From Nocardia sp. NRRL S-836 (lineage in GTDB: Bacteria > Actinomycetota > Actinomycetes > Mycobacteriales > Pseudonocardiaceae): a DNA stretch of 64,000 nucleotides. Position 1 is the stretch's first letter; each line of letters opens with the position of its first letter. The notes under the pieces are model-generated. The model saw nothing but the letters and a program-made list of their open reading frames with translations, did not search any database and had not been told where the DNA came from. The translations under genes and the position numbers were made by a program. Below, piece after piece: positions 1 through 11,377 of this stretch. The stretch spans positions 1 to 64,000 of the forward strand of contig NZ_LGDY01000096.1 in NCBI RefSeq assembly GCF_001279525.1. Reading direction: 5' to 3'.

Positions 1-684
1 CCGCCCGCCAACCCCCACCAACACCCGCAACCCCGCGACAACGTCCCCAGCCCGCGCCGTCAACTCCCCTTGCCCGTCCCGGTACCCCGCCTCCACAGCG
101 TGCAGCCGCCGCATCACTGGCCCGGTGACCAACGCCAGCACCGGAACCCCCAGCAACACCACCACAGCCACCAACGGAGAGATCCGCACCAACAACACCG
201 CGGTGACGACATAAGCAACCACCGCCCCCACCCCAGGCCCGGTAGCGGTGAGCGCAAAAGCGATCCGCGCAGTGTCCCCGTTCTGCAGGTAGGTCAGCTC
301 CCCGGCGGACAACCTCCGCCGCACCACCCCGCCAAGCCCCGTGACGTGCCGCACCACGACCTGCGCCGTCCGCAACGCCGCATCCGCCCGCACCTTGGTC
401 ATCGTCCGATGTCGCAACATCCCCGCAACGGCCACAAAGGCACCGGCCCCGACCAACGCGGCACACCACCACACCAGTGCCCGCCGGTCCCCACCCCGCA
501 GCCCGTCCTCAACCGCCCGCTGCATGAGGTACGGCGGCACGACGAGCGCACACATCCACACCGACCCCCACCACGCCCCTGCAAGCACCCGCCACCGCTG
601 CACCCACGCCAGCCACCACAGGTACCGCCAGGGCGTTCGAAGGTCCGGCACTCCAGGATCGGCATAAGGCGCATGTCGGGCCAT
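1..684 (-). CDS. ABC exporter, transmembrane domain (3' end cut off by the window)
   Basis: The 228 visible codons read in frame to base 1, so the nucleotide-binding domain should lie outside the window. The product begins MARHAPYADPG and has at least four hydrophobic segments (about residues 20-45, 60-85, 140-160 and 165-185). Between them lies the ABC exporter motif LSAGELTYLQNGD, in which the first cytoplasmic helix precedes the third segment. This is the usual layout of a type-1 exporter half or full transporter (MsbA/LmrA-like), which moves lipids, peptides or drugs using ATP. The ATG at 684 has a G-run immediately upstream; a TTG eight codons further up is possible. The substrate cannot be told from this part. 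It lies directly downstream of the ATP synthase terminator and is probably a separate unit. Confidence 0.8.
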   Translation of the reverse strand, partial: MARHAPYADPGVPDLRTPWRYLWWLAWVQRWRVLAGAWWGSVWMCALVVPPYLMQRAVEDGLRGGDRRALVWWCAALVGAGAFVAVAGMLRHRTMTKVRADAALRTAQVVVRHVTGLGGVVRRRLSAGELTYLQNGDTARIAFALTATGPGVGAVVAYVVTAVLLVRISPLVAVVVLLGVPVLALVTGPVMRRLHAVEAGYRDGQGELTARAGDVVAGLRVLVGVGGR

Positions 685-1026
685 CCCCCGACGATGCCAC
701 CACCGCAAGCCCCGCACACCCGCTTTGCCCCGCTCAGAACCGGCAGTTGCACGCCCATCGAGCGGAGCGACACGAATCGACCTGGTTCAAGGAATGGCAA
801 GCCGTATCGCCTCGCAAGAGGCGCGAAGTCAATCCCCAATCGCTGTCGTCGCGAAGCGGCGATGAACCCCGGACGTCGTCCCTGCCCGCAAGACCACCAC
901 CCACCCAAGGTGATCGCCCACGGACGCAACCTGACCCCGGTGCCAAGACGACAGACCAGCCCCCGGAAACCCCGAAGGGCCGCCCCTCCCCACCGGGAGA
1001 AACGGCCCTTCAGCCAAACAAGAACC
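685..1026. other. Gap after atpD; no atpC found here
   Basis: No convincing gene is visible on either strand. The minus strand holds the atpD terminator (974-1011) and a small perfect hairpin, CGCCTC/GAGGCG around a four-base loop (808-823). The interval would normally hold atpC, but none of the minus-strand frames has an epsilon-like start or epsilon motifs. I also checked for a tRNA and saw none. Confidence 0.6.
974..1011 (-). terminator. Terminator of the ATP synthase operon
   Basis: Perfect 9-bp stem GAAGGGCCG/CGGCCCTTC with a 20-base loop, 16 bases past the atpD stop on the minus strand. It has no clear T-run, which is normal in high-GC actinomycetes. Confidence 0.7.
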
Positions 1027-3370
<2,344 letters not shown>

Positions 3371-3378
3371 GGCTCAGA

Positions 3379-5025
3379 TCACTTCTTGGTGGGCTCGGGC
3401 TTGTGCAGCTTCACGGATTCCTGGCCCACCTTGTCGGCGTCCATGGCCTTCTCCGGGGCCTCGTTGACGATCGTCGAGCCGTCCGAAGCGGTGAACTGCT
3501 TCTTGAACTCGGTGATGGCGTCCACGATGCGCCTCTGCGCGTCCTCGGGGAACTTCTTGGTCTCGATGATGCTGCCGAGCACGTCGGCGTGGTTGCGCCG
3601 CAGCGAGTCCTTGAAGTCCGCCACGAAGCGGCGGATGTCGGCGACGGGCACGTCGTCCAGGTGGCCCTTGGTCGCGGTGAAGATCTCGACGACCTGCTCC
3701 TCGACGGGGACCGGGGAGTACTGGCCCTGCTTGAGCAGCTCGACCAGACGGGCACCGCGGTCCAGCTGGGCGCGCGAGGCGGCGTCGAGGTCGGACGCGA
3801 ACGCGGAGAACGCCTCCAGCTCGCGGAACTGCGACAGGTCGAGGCGCAGCGAGCCCGCGACGTCCTTCATGGCCTTGATCTGCGCGGCACCACCGACGCG
3901 GGACACGGAGATACCCACGTTGACGGCCGGGCGGACACCGGCGTTGAAGAGGTCGGACTCGAGGAAGCACTGACCGTCGGTGATCGAGATGACGTTGGTC
4001 GGGATGTACGCCGACACGTCGTTCGCCTTGGTCTCGATGATCGGCAGACCCGTCATCGAACCGCCGCCGAGCTCGTCCGACAGCTTCGCGCAACGCTCAA
4101 GCAGACGCGAGTGCAAGTAGAAGACGTCGCCCGGGTAGGCCTCGCGGCCCGGCGGGCGGCGCAGCAGCAGCGAGATCGCGCGGTACGCCTCTGCCTGCTT
4201 GGTCAGGTCGTCGAAGATGATCAGGACGTGCTTGCCCTGGTACATCCAGTGCTGGCCGATGGCGGAGCCGGTGTACGGCGCCAGCCACTTGAAGCCGGCC
4301 GAGTCAGAAGCGGGGGCGGCGACGATCGTCGTGTACTCGAGTGCGCCCGCCTCCTCCAGCGCGGTCTTGACGCCCGCGATGGTGGAGCCCTTCTGGCCGA
4401 TGGCGACGTAGACGCAGCGGACCTGCTGCTTCGGGTCGCCCGACTCCCAGGCCTTCTTCTGGTTGATGATCGTGTCGATGCAGACCGCGGTCTTGCCGGT
4501 CTTGCGGTCACCGATGATCAGCTGACGCTGACCGCGGCCGATCGGGGTCATCGCGTCGATGGCCTTGATGCCGGTCTGCATCGGCTCGGACACCGGCTGG
4601 CGCTCCAGCACGGAGGCCGCCTGCAGCTCCAGGGCGCGGGTGTCGTCGGCGACGATGTCACCGAGACCGTCGATGGGCTGGCCCAGCGGGTTGACGACGC
4701 GACCGAGGAAGCCGTCGCCGACGGGCACGGAGAGGACCTTGCCGGTGCGGCGGACCTCCTGGCCCTCTTCGATCTTGTCGAAGTCACCGAGGATGACCGC
4801 ACCGATCTCGCGGACCTCGAGGTTCAGGGCGACGCCGAGGACGCCACCGGGGAACTCGAGCAGCTCGTTGGTCATCGTGCCCGGAAGGCCCTCGACGATG
4901 GCGATGCCGTCGTAGGTCTCGGAGACGGTACCGACCTCTTCCCGGCTGACCTCCGGGGAGTAGCTCGAGACGTACTTCTCGATCGCACTGCGGATCTCGT
5001 CCGACGAGATCGTCAGCTCCGCCAT
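3379..5025 (-). CDS. atpA: F1Fo ATP synthase subunit alpha
   Basis: Regulatory subunit of the F1 hexamer, binding non-catalytic ATP. At 548 residues it is full length. It has the Walker A variant [10 protein letters not shown], the GRGQRQLI region just before it and the alpha signature [14 protein letters not shown]. The C-terminal tail, ending in [10 protein letters not shown], is extended and charged as in other actinomycetes; mycobacterial alpha subunits carry a comparable extension linked to suppression of ATP hydrolysis (family knowledge, not shown here). The gene starts 46 bases after the atpH stop. Confidence 0.97.
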   Translation of the reverse strand: MAELTISSDEIRSAIEKYVSSYSPEVSREEVGTVSETYDGIAIVEGLPGTMTNELLEFPGGVLGVALNLEVREIGAVILGDFDKIEEGQEVRRTGKVLSVPVGDGFLGRVVNPLGQPIDGLGDIVADDTRALELQAASVLERQPVSEPMQTGIKAIDAMTPIGRGQRQLIIGDRKTGKTAVCIDTIINQKKAWESGDPKQQVRCVYVAIGQKGSTIAGVKTALEEAGALEYTTIVAAPASDSAGFKWLAPYTGSAIGQHWMYQGKHVLIIFDDLTKQAEAYRAISLLLRRPPGREAYPGDVFYLHSRLLERCAKLSDELGGGSMTGLPIIETKANDVSAYIPTNVISITDGQCFLESDLFNAGVRPAVNVGISVSRVGGAAQIKAMKDVAGSLRLDLSQFRELEAFSAFASDLDAASRAQLDRGARLVELLKQGQYSPVPVEEQVVEIFTATKGHLDDVPVADIRRFVADFKDSLRRNHADVLGSIIETKKFPEDAQRRIVDAITEFKKQFTASDGSTIVNEAPEKAMDADKVGQESVKLHKPEPTKK

Positions 5026-5071
5026 GTCGTTCCTGCTCTCACTTCAACGTTTCTGGGAAAGGGCTCGGGGG

Positions 5072-5914
5072 CTAGCTGGCGAGATTGCGGCGCAGTGCCG
5101 CCAACCGGCCGGCGATGCTTCCGTCGATGATCTCGTCGCCGATCTTGATCTGGAGACCACCCGCGAGCGAGGGGTCGACCTCGACGTGCAGGGCGATCGG
5201 GCGCGAGTAGATCGTGGTCAGCGTGGCGGTCAAGCGGTCGACCTGCTCCGCGGTCAGCGCCACCGCGGAGCGGACGTGCGCGACGGAACGCTGACGGCGC
5301 TTGGCCGCCAGGTCGGCGAGCTCGCCGAGGCCGTTCGCGACGCGGACACCGCGCGGGTGGCGGACCAGCTGGTCCACCAGCGTCTTGGTGACCGGGCTGA
5401 CCTTCCCCTCGATGAGGGTGTCGACCAGCGCGACCTTGCCGTCGACGGCACCGGCGGGATCCGCCAGCAGGAGCTCGAGCTCGTTCGAGCCCGCCACGAT
5501 GCGGCCGAGCCGGAACAGCTCGTCCTCCACCGAGTCGAGCTGACCGTCGCGCTCGGCACGCACCAGCAGCGTGGTGCGGGCGAGCGACTCGACGCCGTCG
5601 ACGAGCTCGCGCGGGCTGGACCAGCGCGCGGTCACGACGGCGACCAGGACCTGCAGCGTCGCGTCGCTCACCTTGCCCGCGAACAGGCCGCGGACGAGCT
5701 GCTCACGACCGGCGGCCTCCGACGAGGCGTCGGCAGCGGCACGGCGCAGCGCCGGCTGCTCGATCAGCAGGCCCAGCACGGCGAACAGCTCCTCGCCCAG
5801 CTTGGCGAGCTCGTCCGTCGCCAGGGTGGAGTCGTCCTGGGTGGCGTCGGCCAGCTCCAGCAGCCGCAGTTCCGCGGCTGCCAGAGCTTCACGACTTGCG
5901 GCATGCAACGTCAT
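5072..5914 (-). CDS. atpH: F1Fo ATP synthase subunit delta
   Basis: Peripheral stalk subunit joining F1 to the b subunit. The 280-residue protein (start MTLHAASREAL) is about 100 residues longer than E. coli delta. The family part (OSCP domain) occupies roughly residues 100-280 and ends with KIGDEIIDGSIAGRLAAL, the typical delta C-terminus. The extra helical N-terminal stretch is common in actinobacterial versions. It lies between atpF (9-base gap) and atpA, the normal position. Confidence 0.95.
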   Translation of the reverse strand: MTLHAASREALAAAELRLLELADATQDDSTLATDELAKLGEELFAVLGLLIEQPALRRAAADASSEAAGREQLVRGLFAGKVSDATLQVLVAVVTARWSSPRELVDGVESLARTTLLVRAERDGQLDSVEDELFRLGRIVAGSNELELLLADPAGAVDGKVALVDTLIEGKVSPVTKTLVDQLVRHPRGVRVANGLGELADLAAKRRQRSVAHVRSAVALTAEQVDRLTATLTTIYSRPIALHVEVDPSLAGGLQIKIGDEIIDGSIAGRLAALRRNLAS

Positions 5915-5923
5915 CGGCAGCCT

Positions 5924-6472
5924 CTACTTGCTCGCCGGCGCCGCGACGGCGTCCAGCTCGTTGAGGAAGCGGTCGACGGTGCCACGGCGGCGGGCCTCGT
6001 CCTCCAGGGACTCGCCCACGACCTTGCTCGCCAGCTCGACGGCGGTGCGGCCGAGGTCGGCACGCAGCTCGGCGACGATCTGGGCGCGCTGCGCGTCCAG
6101 CTGGTGCTGGCCCTGCGCGACGATGCGGGCGGACTCGGCCTGTGCCTGCTCGCGCAGCTCCTCGATGATCTGCAGGCCCTCGGCCCGCGCGTCGTCGCGG
6201 ATGCGCGCGGCCTCGGCGCGAGCCTCGGCCAGCTGCTCCTTGTACTGCTCGAGAGTCTTCTGAGCCGCGGCCTGGGCCTGCTCAGCCTTCTCGATGCCAC
6301 CCTCGATCTTGGCAGTCCGCTCCGCGTACAGCGCCTCGAAGCGCGGTGACACGAACTTCTTGATGACGAAGAGGAGGAGCAGGAACGCGACGAGACCGAG
6401 GATGATCTCTGCCGGGTGCGGGACAACGGGGTTGACCTCGTTCTCCGCAGCCAGGATCAGGGTGTCGTACAC
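5924..6472 (-). CDS. atpF: F1Fo ATP synthase subunit b
   Basis: Membrane-anchored peripheral stalk of the ATP synthase. The 182-residue product has one hydrophobic segment (about residues 22-42, with LGLVAFLLLLFVI) followed by a long charged, alanine-rich coiled coil from about residue 45 to the end (EKAEQAQAAAQKTLEQYKEQ region). The length is normal. It starts 29 bases after the atpE stop. Confidence 0.95.
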   Translation of the reverse strand: MYDTLILAAENEVNPVVPHPAEIILGLVAFLLLLFVIKKFVSPRFEALYAERTAKIEGGIEKAEQAQAAAQKTLEQYKEQLAEARAEAARIRDDARAEGLQIIEELREQAQAESARIVAQGQHQLDAQRAQIVAELRADLGRTAVELASKVVGESLEDEARRRGTVDRFLNELDAVAAPASK

Positions 6473-6501
6473 GACGTCTCCTAACGCGTAGAAGGGTCAG
6501 G

Positions 6502-6765
<264 letters not shown>

Positions 6766-6811
6766 TCACTTCGGTCCGCCGGGAGTTGGCGGATCGGAGG
6801 CTTTGTGTTTC

Positions 6812-7588
6812 TCAGTGCTCTTCTGCCAGCGCCATGCCGATGTAGCTGGCAGACAGCAGCGCGAAGATGTAGGCCTGCAGGCACATGATCAGTGCCTCCA
6901 GGAAGGTCAGCGCGATGGCGAAGGCGAAGGACACCGGCGCCACGATGACGGTCAGTCCACCGTTCAGCAGCAGGAACTCACCGGCCAGGGTGAACACCAG
7001 CAGCAGGAGGTGTCCCGCGAACATCGCGGCGAAAACTCGGATCGCCAGCGTGAGCGGGTTCAGGATGAACTTCTGGAAGAACTCGATCGGGATCAGCAGC
7101 GGGAGCACGAACCACGGCGCGCCCGGCGGGATCGTCTGGTGCTTCAAGTAACCCACGAAGCCGTGCCGCTTGAACCCGACGAAGTGGTACACCGGGTAAA
7201 CGACGAGCAACGAAACGGCGAGCGGGAAGCCGATGTGCGACATCGTCGGGAACTGGATGATCGGGATGAGCCCGAACAGGTTGTTCACGAGGACGAAGCA
7301 GAAGATCGTGAGGATCAGCGGGACGAAGGGCTTGAAGTCCTTCGCACCGATCTGCTCGCGGGCGATGTTGTTGCGCCCGAAGTCGTAAACCGACTCGGCG
7401 GCGAACTGGAACTTGCCCGGAACGACCTTGAGGTTGCGGGTGGCCGCAATGAAGAAGGCGCCGATGATCAAGATCGACAGCACCAGCAGGACCATCGGCT
7501 TCGTGACGTCACCGAAGATCGGCGGGAGGAAGAAGTCCTTCACACCGGGAGCGACGAACTCACTCCCCGAGGCCAGCAACTCGGTCAC
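6812..7588 (-). CDS. atpB: F1Fo ATP synthase subunit a
   Basis: Stator channel subunit of Fo, which passes protons to and from the c ring. The 258-residue membrane protein has five or six hydrophobic segments and the essential arginine in the fourth-helix motif LAIRVFAAMFAGH. The start MTELLASGSEF follows the GGAAC-type sequence at about 7596. The 149-base interval between atpI and this gene may hold a promoter for the main operon, but I see no clear -35/-10 pair. Confidence 0.96.
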   Translation of the reverse strand: MTELLASGSEFVAPGVKDFFLPPIFGDVTKPMVLLVLSILIIGAFFIAATRNLKVVPGKFQFAAESVYDFGRNNIAREQIGAKDFKPFVPLILTIFCFVLVNNLFGLIPIIQFPTMSHIGFPLAVSLLVVYPVYHFVGFKRHGFVGYLKHQTIPPGAPWFVLPLLIPIEFFQKFILNPLTLAIRVFAAMFAGHLLLLVFTLAGEFLLLNGGLTVIVAPVSFAFAIALTFLEALIMCLQAYIFALLSASYIGMALAEEH

Positions 7589-7737
7589 TGTGTTCCTTCC
7601 GGTTCTCCCGGCCGGCGTTCACTCCGCCGGGGGAATCGTCACGATCTGGACTTAACGTACCTTACGGTTCGCAAGCGACTACCAGAGGCACCCCTGCTAT
7701 CGGGTGTCCCTGGTCTGCGCGGACCATATCAGCAGGT

Positions 7738-8184
7738 CTAGGCGCCTTCGGAGGCGGGGACGACCATCTGGCTACGGCTGCGCCTGGAGGCTCTCGCCTC
7801 CAGGAACGACGTCACGAGCAACGTCGCCACCAGGGTGATTCCGAGCGCCTTGGGTTCGAGCCACGACTGGTTGCGCAGCAGGACCACCGCGAGCAGCAGC
7901 ACGATCAGCTTGCCCATGAATCCGCCGAGTGCGGCGACCATCACGAACATCGGGTCGAGCGCCGCCGTCTTGCGCATCAGCAGCAACGTGGCGAGGCTCG
8001 AAAGGATGGCGATCGCACCACCGATCAGGGATCCGGCGAGACCGGCGGTCCCCCAGATCACAGTTGACACGACGACGCCGAGGACAAACGTGCCGAGCGC
8101 GGCCCATGCGGCCGCGCGGAACATTTCCCCGGCGAGCCGCTGGACGGTCAGCTCGTGCGTGACGGCCTTGTCCGCGTCGCTCAT
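7738..8184 (-). CDS. AtpI-like small membrane protein at the head of the atp operon
   Basis: A 148-residue protein, start MSDADKAVTHELTVQ, with four hydrophobic segments (about residues 25-45, 48-68, 85-108 and 112-130) and a basic C-terminus (RASRRSRSQ). Its position between the rfe-like gene and atpB is that of the AtpI/Rv1303-type protein, which in other bacteria helps c-ring assembly or Mg2+ supply (family knowledge). Sequence similarity to AtpI is weak by eye, so the name rests mainly on position and topology. An in-frame ATG at 8208 would add eight residues, but the 8184 start is preferred. Confidence 0.8.
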   Translation of the reverse strand: MSDADKAVTHELTVQRLAGEMFRAAAWAALGTFVLGVVVSTVIWGTAGLAGSLIGGAIAILSSLATLLLMRKTAALDPMFVMVAALGGFMGKLIVLLLAVVLLRNQSWLEPKALGITLVATLLVTSFLEARASRRSRSQMVVPASEGA

Positions 8185-8240
8185 GTCCCGAAGTGTAGGA
8201 ACCCGCATTTCCGGCCGTGCAGGCGGCCCCTGGGGAACCG

Positions 8241-9377
8241 TCAGGACTTGCGCGTCTCGCGCAGCCGCGGAATGACGGAGACGACGGCCGTCACGATCAG
8301 CCCGATGACGAAGCAGGTGCCCACGATGACGGGGTCGAACAGCGTCAGAGCTACGGCTCCAAACGCAAGCACGCCGGCCCACAAATAGATGAGCAGAACC
8401 GCGCGCCGTTGCGAGTGGCCGATCTCCAGCAACCGGTGGTGCAGGTGCATCTTGTCCGGCGAGAACGGGCTTTCGCCGCGGCGCGTGCGCCGGATGATGG
8501 CCATCAGCAGGTCGAGCACCGGCACGAACAGCACGGCCGCCACGACGATCAGCGGCGAGAGCAGACCGAGCAGGTCGGCGGCGCTGCGGGTGGACGGGTT
8601 GATCTTGCCCGACGCGCTGGTGGTCGCGGCGGCGAGCATGAGACCGATGAGCATCGAGCCCGAGTCGCCCATGAAGATGCGCGCGGGGTTGAAGTTGTGC
8701 GGCAGGAAGCCGAGGCACGCACCCGCCAGCACGGCCGCGATCAGCGCGGGCGGGTAGGCCTCCACCGCGCCTTCGCGCTCGACGAGGATGCCGACCGAGA
8801 ACGCGCACGTGGCGGCGGCGGCGATGAGCCCGATGCCCGCGGCGAGCCCGTCGAGGCCGTCGACGAAGTTCATCGCGTTGATCATCGTGACCGCGAGCAG
8901 CACCGTGAGCAGCGCGCCCTGGTTCTGGTCCAGCGACACCGTGGCCCCGAGCCCCGGCACCCACGCGAGCATCCACTGCAGACCGAAGAGCACGAGGATG
9001 CCCGCCGCCGTGATCTGCCCGGCCAGCTTCGTCAGCGAGTCGAGCTCGAACCGGTCGTCGATCGCACCCACGAGCACGATGACGCCGCCCGCGACGATGA
9101 CACCCCACGGGTCGTTGGAGAAGTCGAACGCCGCCCGCAGCACCGGCAGCTGGTGCGCGAGGAACATGCCACCGAGCACACCGCCGTAGATGGCCACACC
9201 ACCCATGCGCGGCATCGGCTGCACGTGCACGTCCCGCTTGCGCGGATAGGCCACCGCCCCCACCCGGAACGCGAGCGCGCGCACCAGGCCGACGAGCAGG
9301 AACGTCACGACGGCAGCCGTCAGCGCGACGAGCAGGTACTCGCGCACCGGCAGAACGAACGAGGATGCGGGCCCCAC
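8241..9377 (-). CDS. wecA: Polyprenyl-phosphate GlcNAc-1-phosphate transferase (WecA/Rfe family)
   Basis: Transfers a sugar-1-phosphate from a UDP-sugar to decaprenyl phosphate on the inner face of the membrane; in mycobacteria this step starts the linker between peptidoglycan and arabinogalactan. The 378-residue protein has about eleven hydrophobic segments and the family motifs RDVHVQPMPRMGG, NAMNFVDGLDGLAAG (catalytic aspartates) and NPARIFMGDSGSM, followed by a cytoplasmic loop with HLHHRLLEIGHS. It occupies the same place as Rv1302 (rfe) of M. tuberculosis, between sua5 and atpI. Confidence 0.92.
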   Translation of the reverse strand: MGPASSFVLPVREYLLVALTAAVVTFLLVGLVRALAFRVGAVAYPRKRDVHVQPMPRMGGVAIYGGVLGGMFLAHQLPVLRAAFDFSNDPWGVIVAGGVIVLVGAIDDRFELDSLTKLAGQITAAGILVLFGLQWMLAWVPGLGATVSLDQNQGALLTVLLAVTMINAMNFVDGLDGLAAGIGLIAAAATCAFSVGILVEREGAVEAYPPALIAAVLAGACLGFLPHNFNPARIFMGDSGSMLIGLMLAAATTSASGKINPSTRSAADLLGLLSPLIVVAAVLFVPVLDLLMAIIRRTRRGESPFSPDKMHLHHRLLEIGHSQRRAVLLIYLWAGVLAFGAVALTLFDPVIVGTCFVIGLIVTAVVSVIPRLRETRKS

Positions 9378-9459
9378 GGGCCTACCAATCAGATCGGGGA
9401 TTCTTGCGGGGTGGCCGCCACGGTACCCGCGACGCCATGATCATTCTCGCAGCCGCCGG

Positions 9460-10110
9460 CTACCCGGCGACCTCGACCTCGATGCCGAGCACCTCGTTGA
9501 TCTCGGCCCGCTTCACCGCACCCTCGCGCAGGATCACCGCGTCGGGCCCGGTCAGGTCGACGATCGTGGAGGCGACGTTCTCCCCGCTCAACCCGCCGTC
9601 GAGGTACACCGGCACCGAGTCCCCGAGCTGCTCCAGCGCCTCCTGCGCGCTGGCCGCCGGCGCGTGCCCCGACCGGTTGGCACTGGACACGGCCATCGGC
9701 CCGACATCCCTGAGCAGCTCCAGCGCCACCGGGTGCAACGGCATCCGCAACATCACCGTCCCGCGCGTCTGCCCGAGGTCCCAGGCCAGACTCGGCGCGT
9801 GCGGCAGCACGATGCTCAGCCCACCCGGCCAGAACGCCTCGATGAGCGCCCGCGCCTGCCGCGGCACGCTCAGCACCAGCCCGTCGACCGTGGTCCACGA
9901 CCCGACCAGCACCGGCACCGGCATGTCCGGCCCACGCCCCTTGGCCGCCAGAAGGCCCCGGACGGCTTCCGCGTCGAAAGCGTCACACCCGAGCCCGTAG
10001 ACGGTGTCGGTGGGCAGGACGACGAGGCGTCCGCTCCGCACCGCACCCGCAGCAGCGGCAAGACCCGCCGCGCGGTTGCCGGGTTCGCTGCAGTCGTAGA
10101 CCGTGCTCAC
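9460..10110 (-). CDS. L-threonylcarbamoyladenylate synthase (Sua5/YrdC)
   Basis: Makes threonylcarbamoyl-AMP from threonine, bicarbonate and ATP for the t6A37 modification of ANN-decoding tRNAs. The 216-residue product carries the family motifs PTDTVYGLGCDA, FWPGGLSIVL, GTVMLRMPLHP and AVSSANRSGH. The GTG at 10110 was chosen because the protein then begins VSTVYDCSEPG, closely matching the start of the mycobacterial homologue. Longer in-frame starts (to 10158) exist. It follows the Rv1301 position in the conserved block, but its usual upstream neighbour prmC is 9 kb away here. Confidence 0.93.
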   Translation of the reverse strand: MSTVYDCSEPGNRAAGLAAAAGAVRSGRLVVLPTDTVYGLGCDAFDAEAVRGLLAAKGRGPDMPVPVLVGSWTTVDGLVLSVPRQARALIEAFWPGGLSIVLPHAPSLAWDLGQTRGTVMLRMPLHPVALELLRDVGPMAVSSANRSGHAPAASAQEALEQLGDSVPVYLDGGLSGENVASTIVDLTGPDAVILREGAVKRAEINEVLGIEVEVAG

Positions 10111-10365
10111 CTCCGTGAGCCTAGCCAGCATCCCGCCCAGGCGCGCCATGCCCTCCACTCACAACGCACCGTGGTCTTCCCCGCGCACTGCCCGACGCCG
10201 TCCAGACCTGCGCCCGCGTTCTCACTTGAAACGCCGACACGCGTGCTGACCAGGTGTAGTTCTGCCCCAAACGGGTGTAAGTAGTTCAACTCATCCACCG
10301 AATGGGCGCACCGCTGTATGGTCACTAGCCGACCACAGAGCGCAATCGGGGAGGGTCGAGCTCCT

Positions 10366-10821
10366 GTGTCCGAACCATTCAGCACGACCGGCGTCGTCGG
10401 CACGAGCATTGCCGAACAAGCCGCCGCCACCGCCTCGTGGGGCGCCATCCTCGGGGGAGGGGTCGCGGCGGTCATGGCCGCGAGCAAGGCGGTCGCGGTC
10501 GCCGTCGAGACCCAGCAACTCTCCGTCGACCCGCACCTGGTCGACGCGATGATCAAGAAGCTCGACGAGATGCGGGACGAGCTCAACAACGTGCTGCGAA
10601 ACCGCGGCCAGCTCAGCATCGACATGAAGCTCGGCGGCGGCTACGCCATGGAGATCGCGAAGGCCAACACCCAGTTCGGCGCCGGGGCGATCAAGCAGAT
10701 CGAAGACGTCGGTCGCGCCATCGAGTCGTTGAAGACCCAGATCGAGAAGAGCCGCGCCTCCTACCGGAACGTGGACCAGTCCGGCGCCAACTCCTTCACC
10801 AAACTCAACGGGAAGTCATGA
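10366..10821 (+). CDS. Helical WXG100-like protein, first gene of a type VII-like substrate operon
   Basis: The 151-residue protein starts with GTG (VSEPFSTTGVVG). It has a small hydrophobic alanine/glycine stretch (about residues 20-45), then two long amphipathic helices separated by GGGYAMEIAKANTQFG, and it ends in NSFTKLNGKS. There is no enzyme motif. I cannot name a family with certainty. Length, helix content and position before EspG-, EspC- and PPE-like genes suggest a WXG100/PE-like secreted partner. It overlaps the next gene by four bases (ATGA). A possible -10, TATGGT, lies near 10315 in the interval after sua5. Confidence 0.65.
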   Translation: MSEPFSTTGVVGTSIAEQAAATASWGAILGGGVAAVMAASKAVAVAVETQQLSVDPHLVDAMIKKLDEMRDELNNVLRNRGQLSIDMKLGGGYAMEIAKANTQFGAGAIKQIEDVGRAIESLKTQIEKSRASYRNVDQSGANSFTKLNGKS

Positions 10822-11354
10822 AGCGCATCCTCATCTCCGTCCTGCTCGGGTTCGCCGCGCTCACGGCCGCGTGCACCGGTACGGCAGGCACGCCGACGCC
10901 GACCCCCACCACCGGTGGGAGTACGCCCACGAGCGGCAGCAACGCGTCGTCGGACCTGAAGTCGATCAAGCCTTGTGACCTGATCACCGATTCCGAAGCA
11001 GCCGGTTTCGGCTTCAAGCTCCCCGGTGAGGCCAAGAAGCGATCTGCTGTCGACACCTGCGACTGGACGGTCCCTGGCAACGGTGGCATGCAGGTGGGTG
11101 TCCGCGCAGACAAGGGCCTCAAGGACCTGAACCTCCAGGGCGAGAAGGTCTCCGAGACCAAGGTCGGCAAGTTCAAGGCCACCAAGGTCGAGGCCCAGGA
11201 CGGGTCGAAGGACACCTGCGTCGTCGCGATCGGAGCCAGCGAAACCTCGTCCGTCGCCGTCATCTGGACCGTCAACGCCGGCTCCGGAGACACCGCGACC
11301 GCGTGCAAGCAGGCATCCAAGGCCGCTGACCAGGTCGCGCAGAAGCTGCCGTAA
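10818..11354 (+). CDS. DUF3558-type lipoprotein
   Basis: Predicted lipoprotein of 178 residues. The signal peptide MKRILISVLLGFAALTAAC ends in the lipobox LTAAC, followed by a Thr/Pro/Gly-rich linker (residues 20-50) and a globular domain that begins KPCDLIT and contains further cysteines near residues 76 and 135. The PC-L-L start and the cysteine spacing fit DUF3558, a lipoprotein family of actinomycetes often found near type VII-like genes. The start overlaps the stop of the preceding gene, so it is translationally coupled. No ligand can be inferred. Confidence 0.8.
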   Translation: MKRILISVLLGFAALTAACTGTAGTPTPTPTTGGSTPTSGSNASSDLKSIKPCDLITDSEAAGFGFKLPGEAKKRSAVDTCDWTVPGNGGMQVGVRADKGLKDLNLQGEKVSETKVGKFKATKVEAQDGSKDTCVVAIGASETSSVAVIWTVNAGSGDTATACKQASKAADQVAQKLP

Positions 11355-11377
11355 CAACGCAGGAGGGGGGACATCTC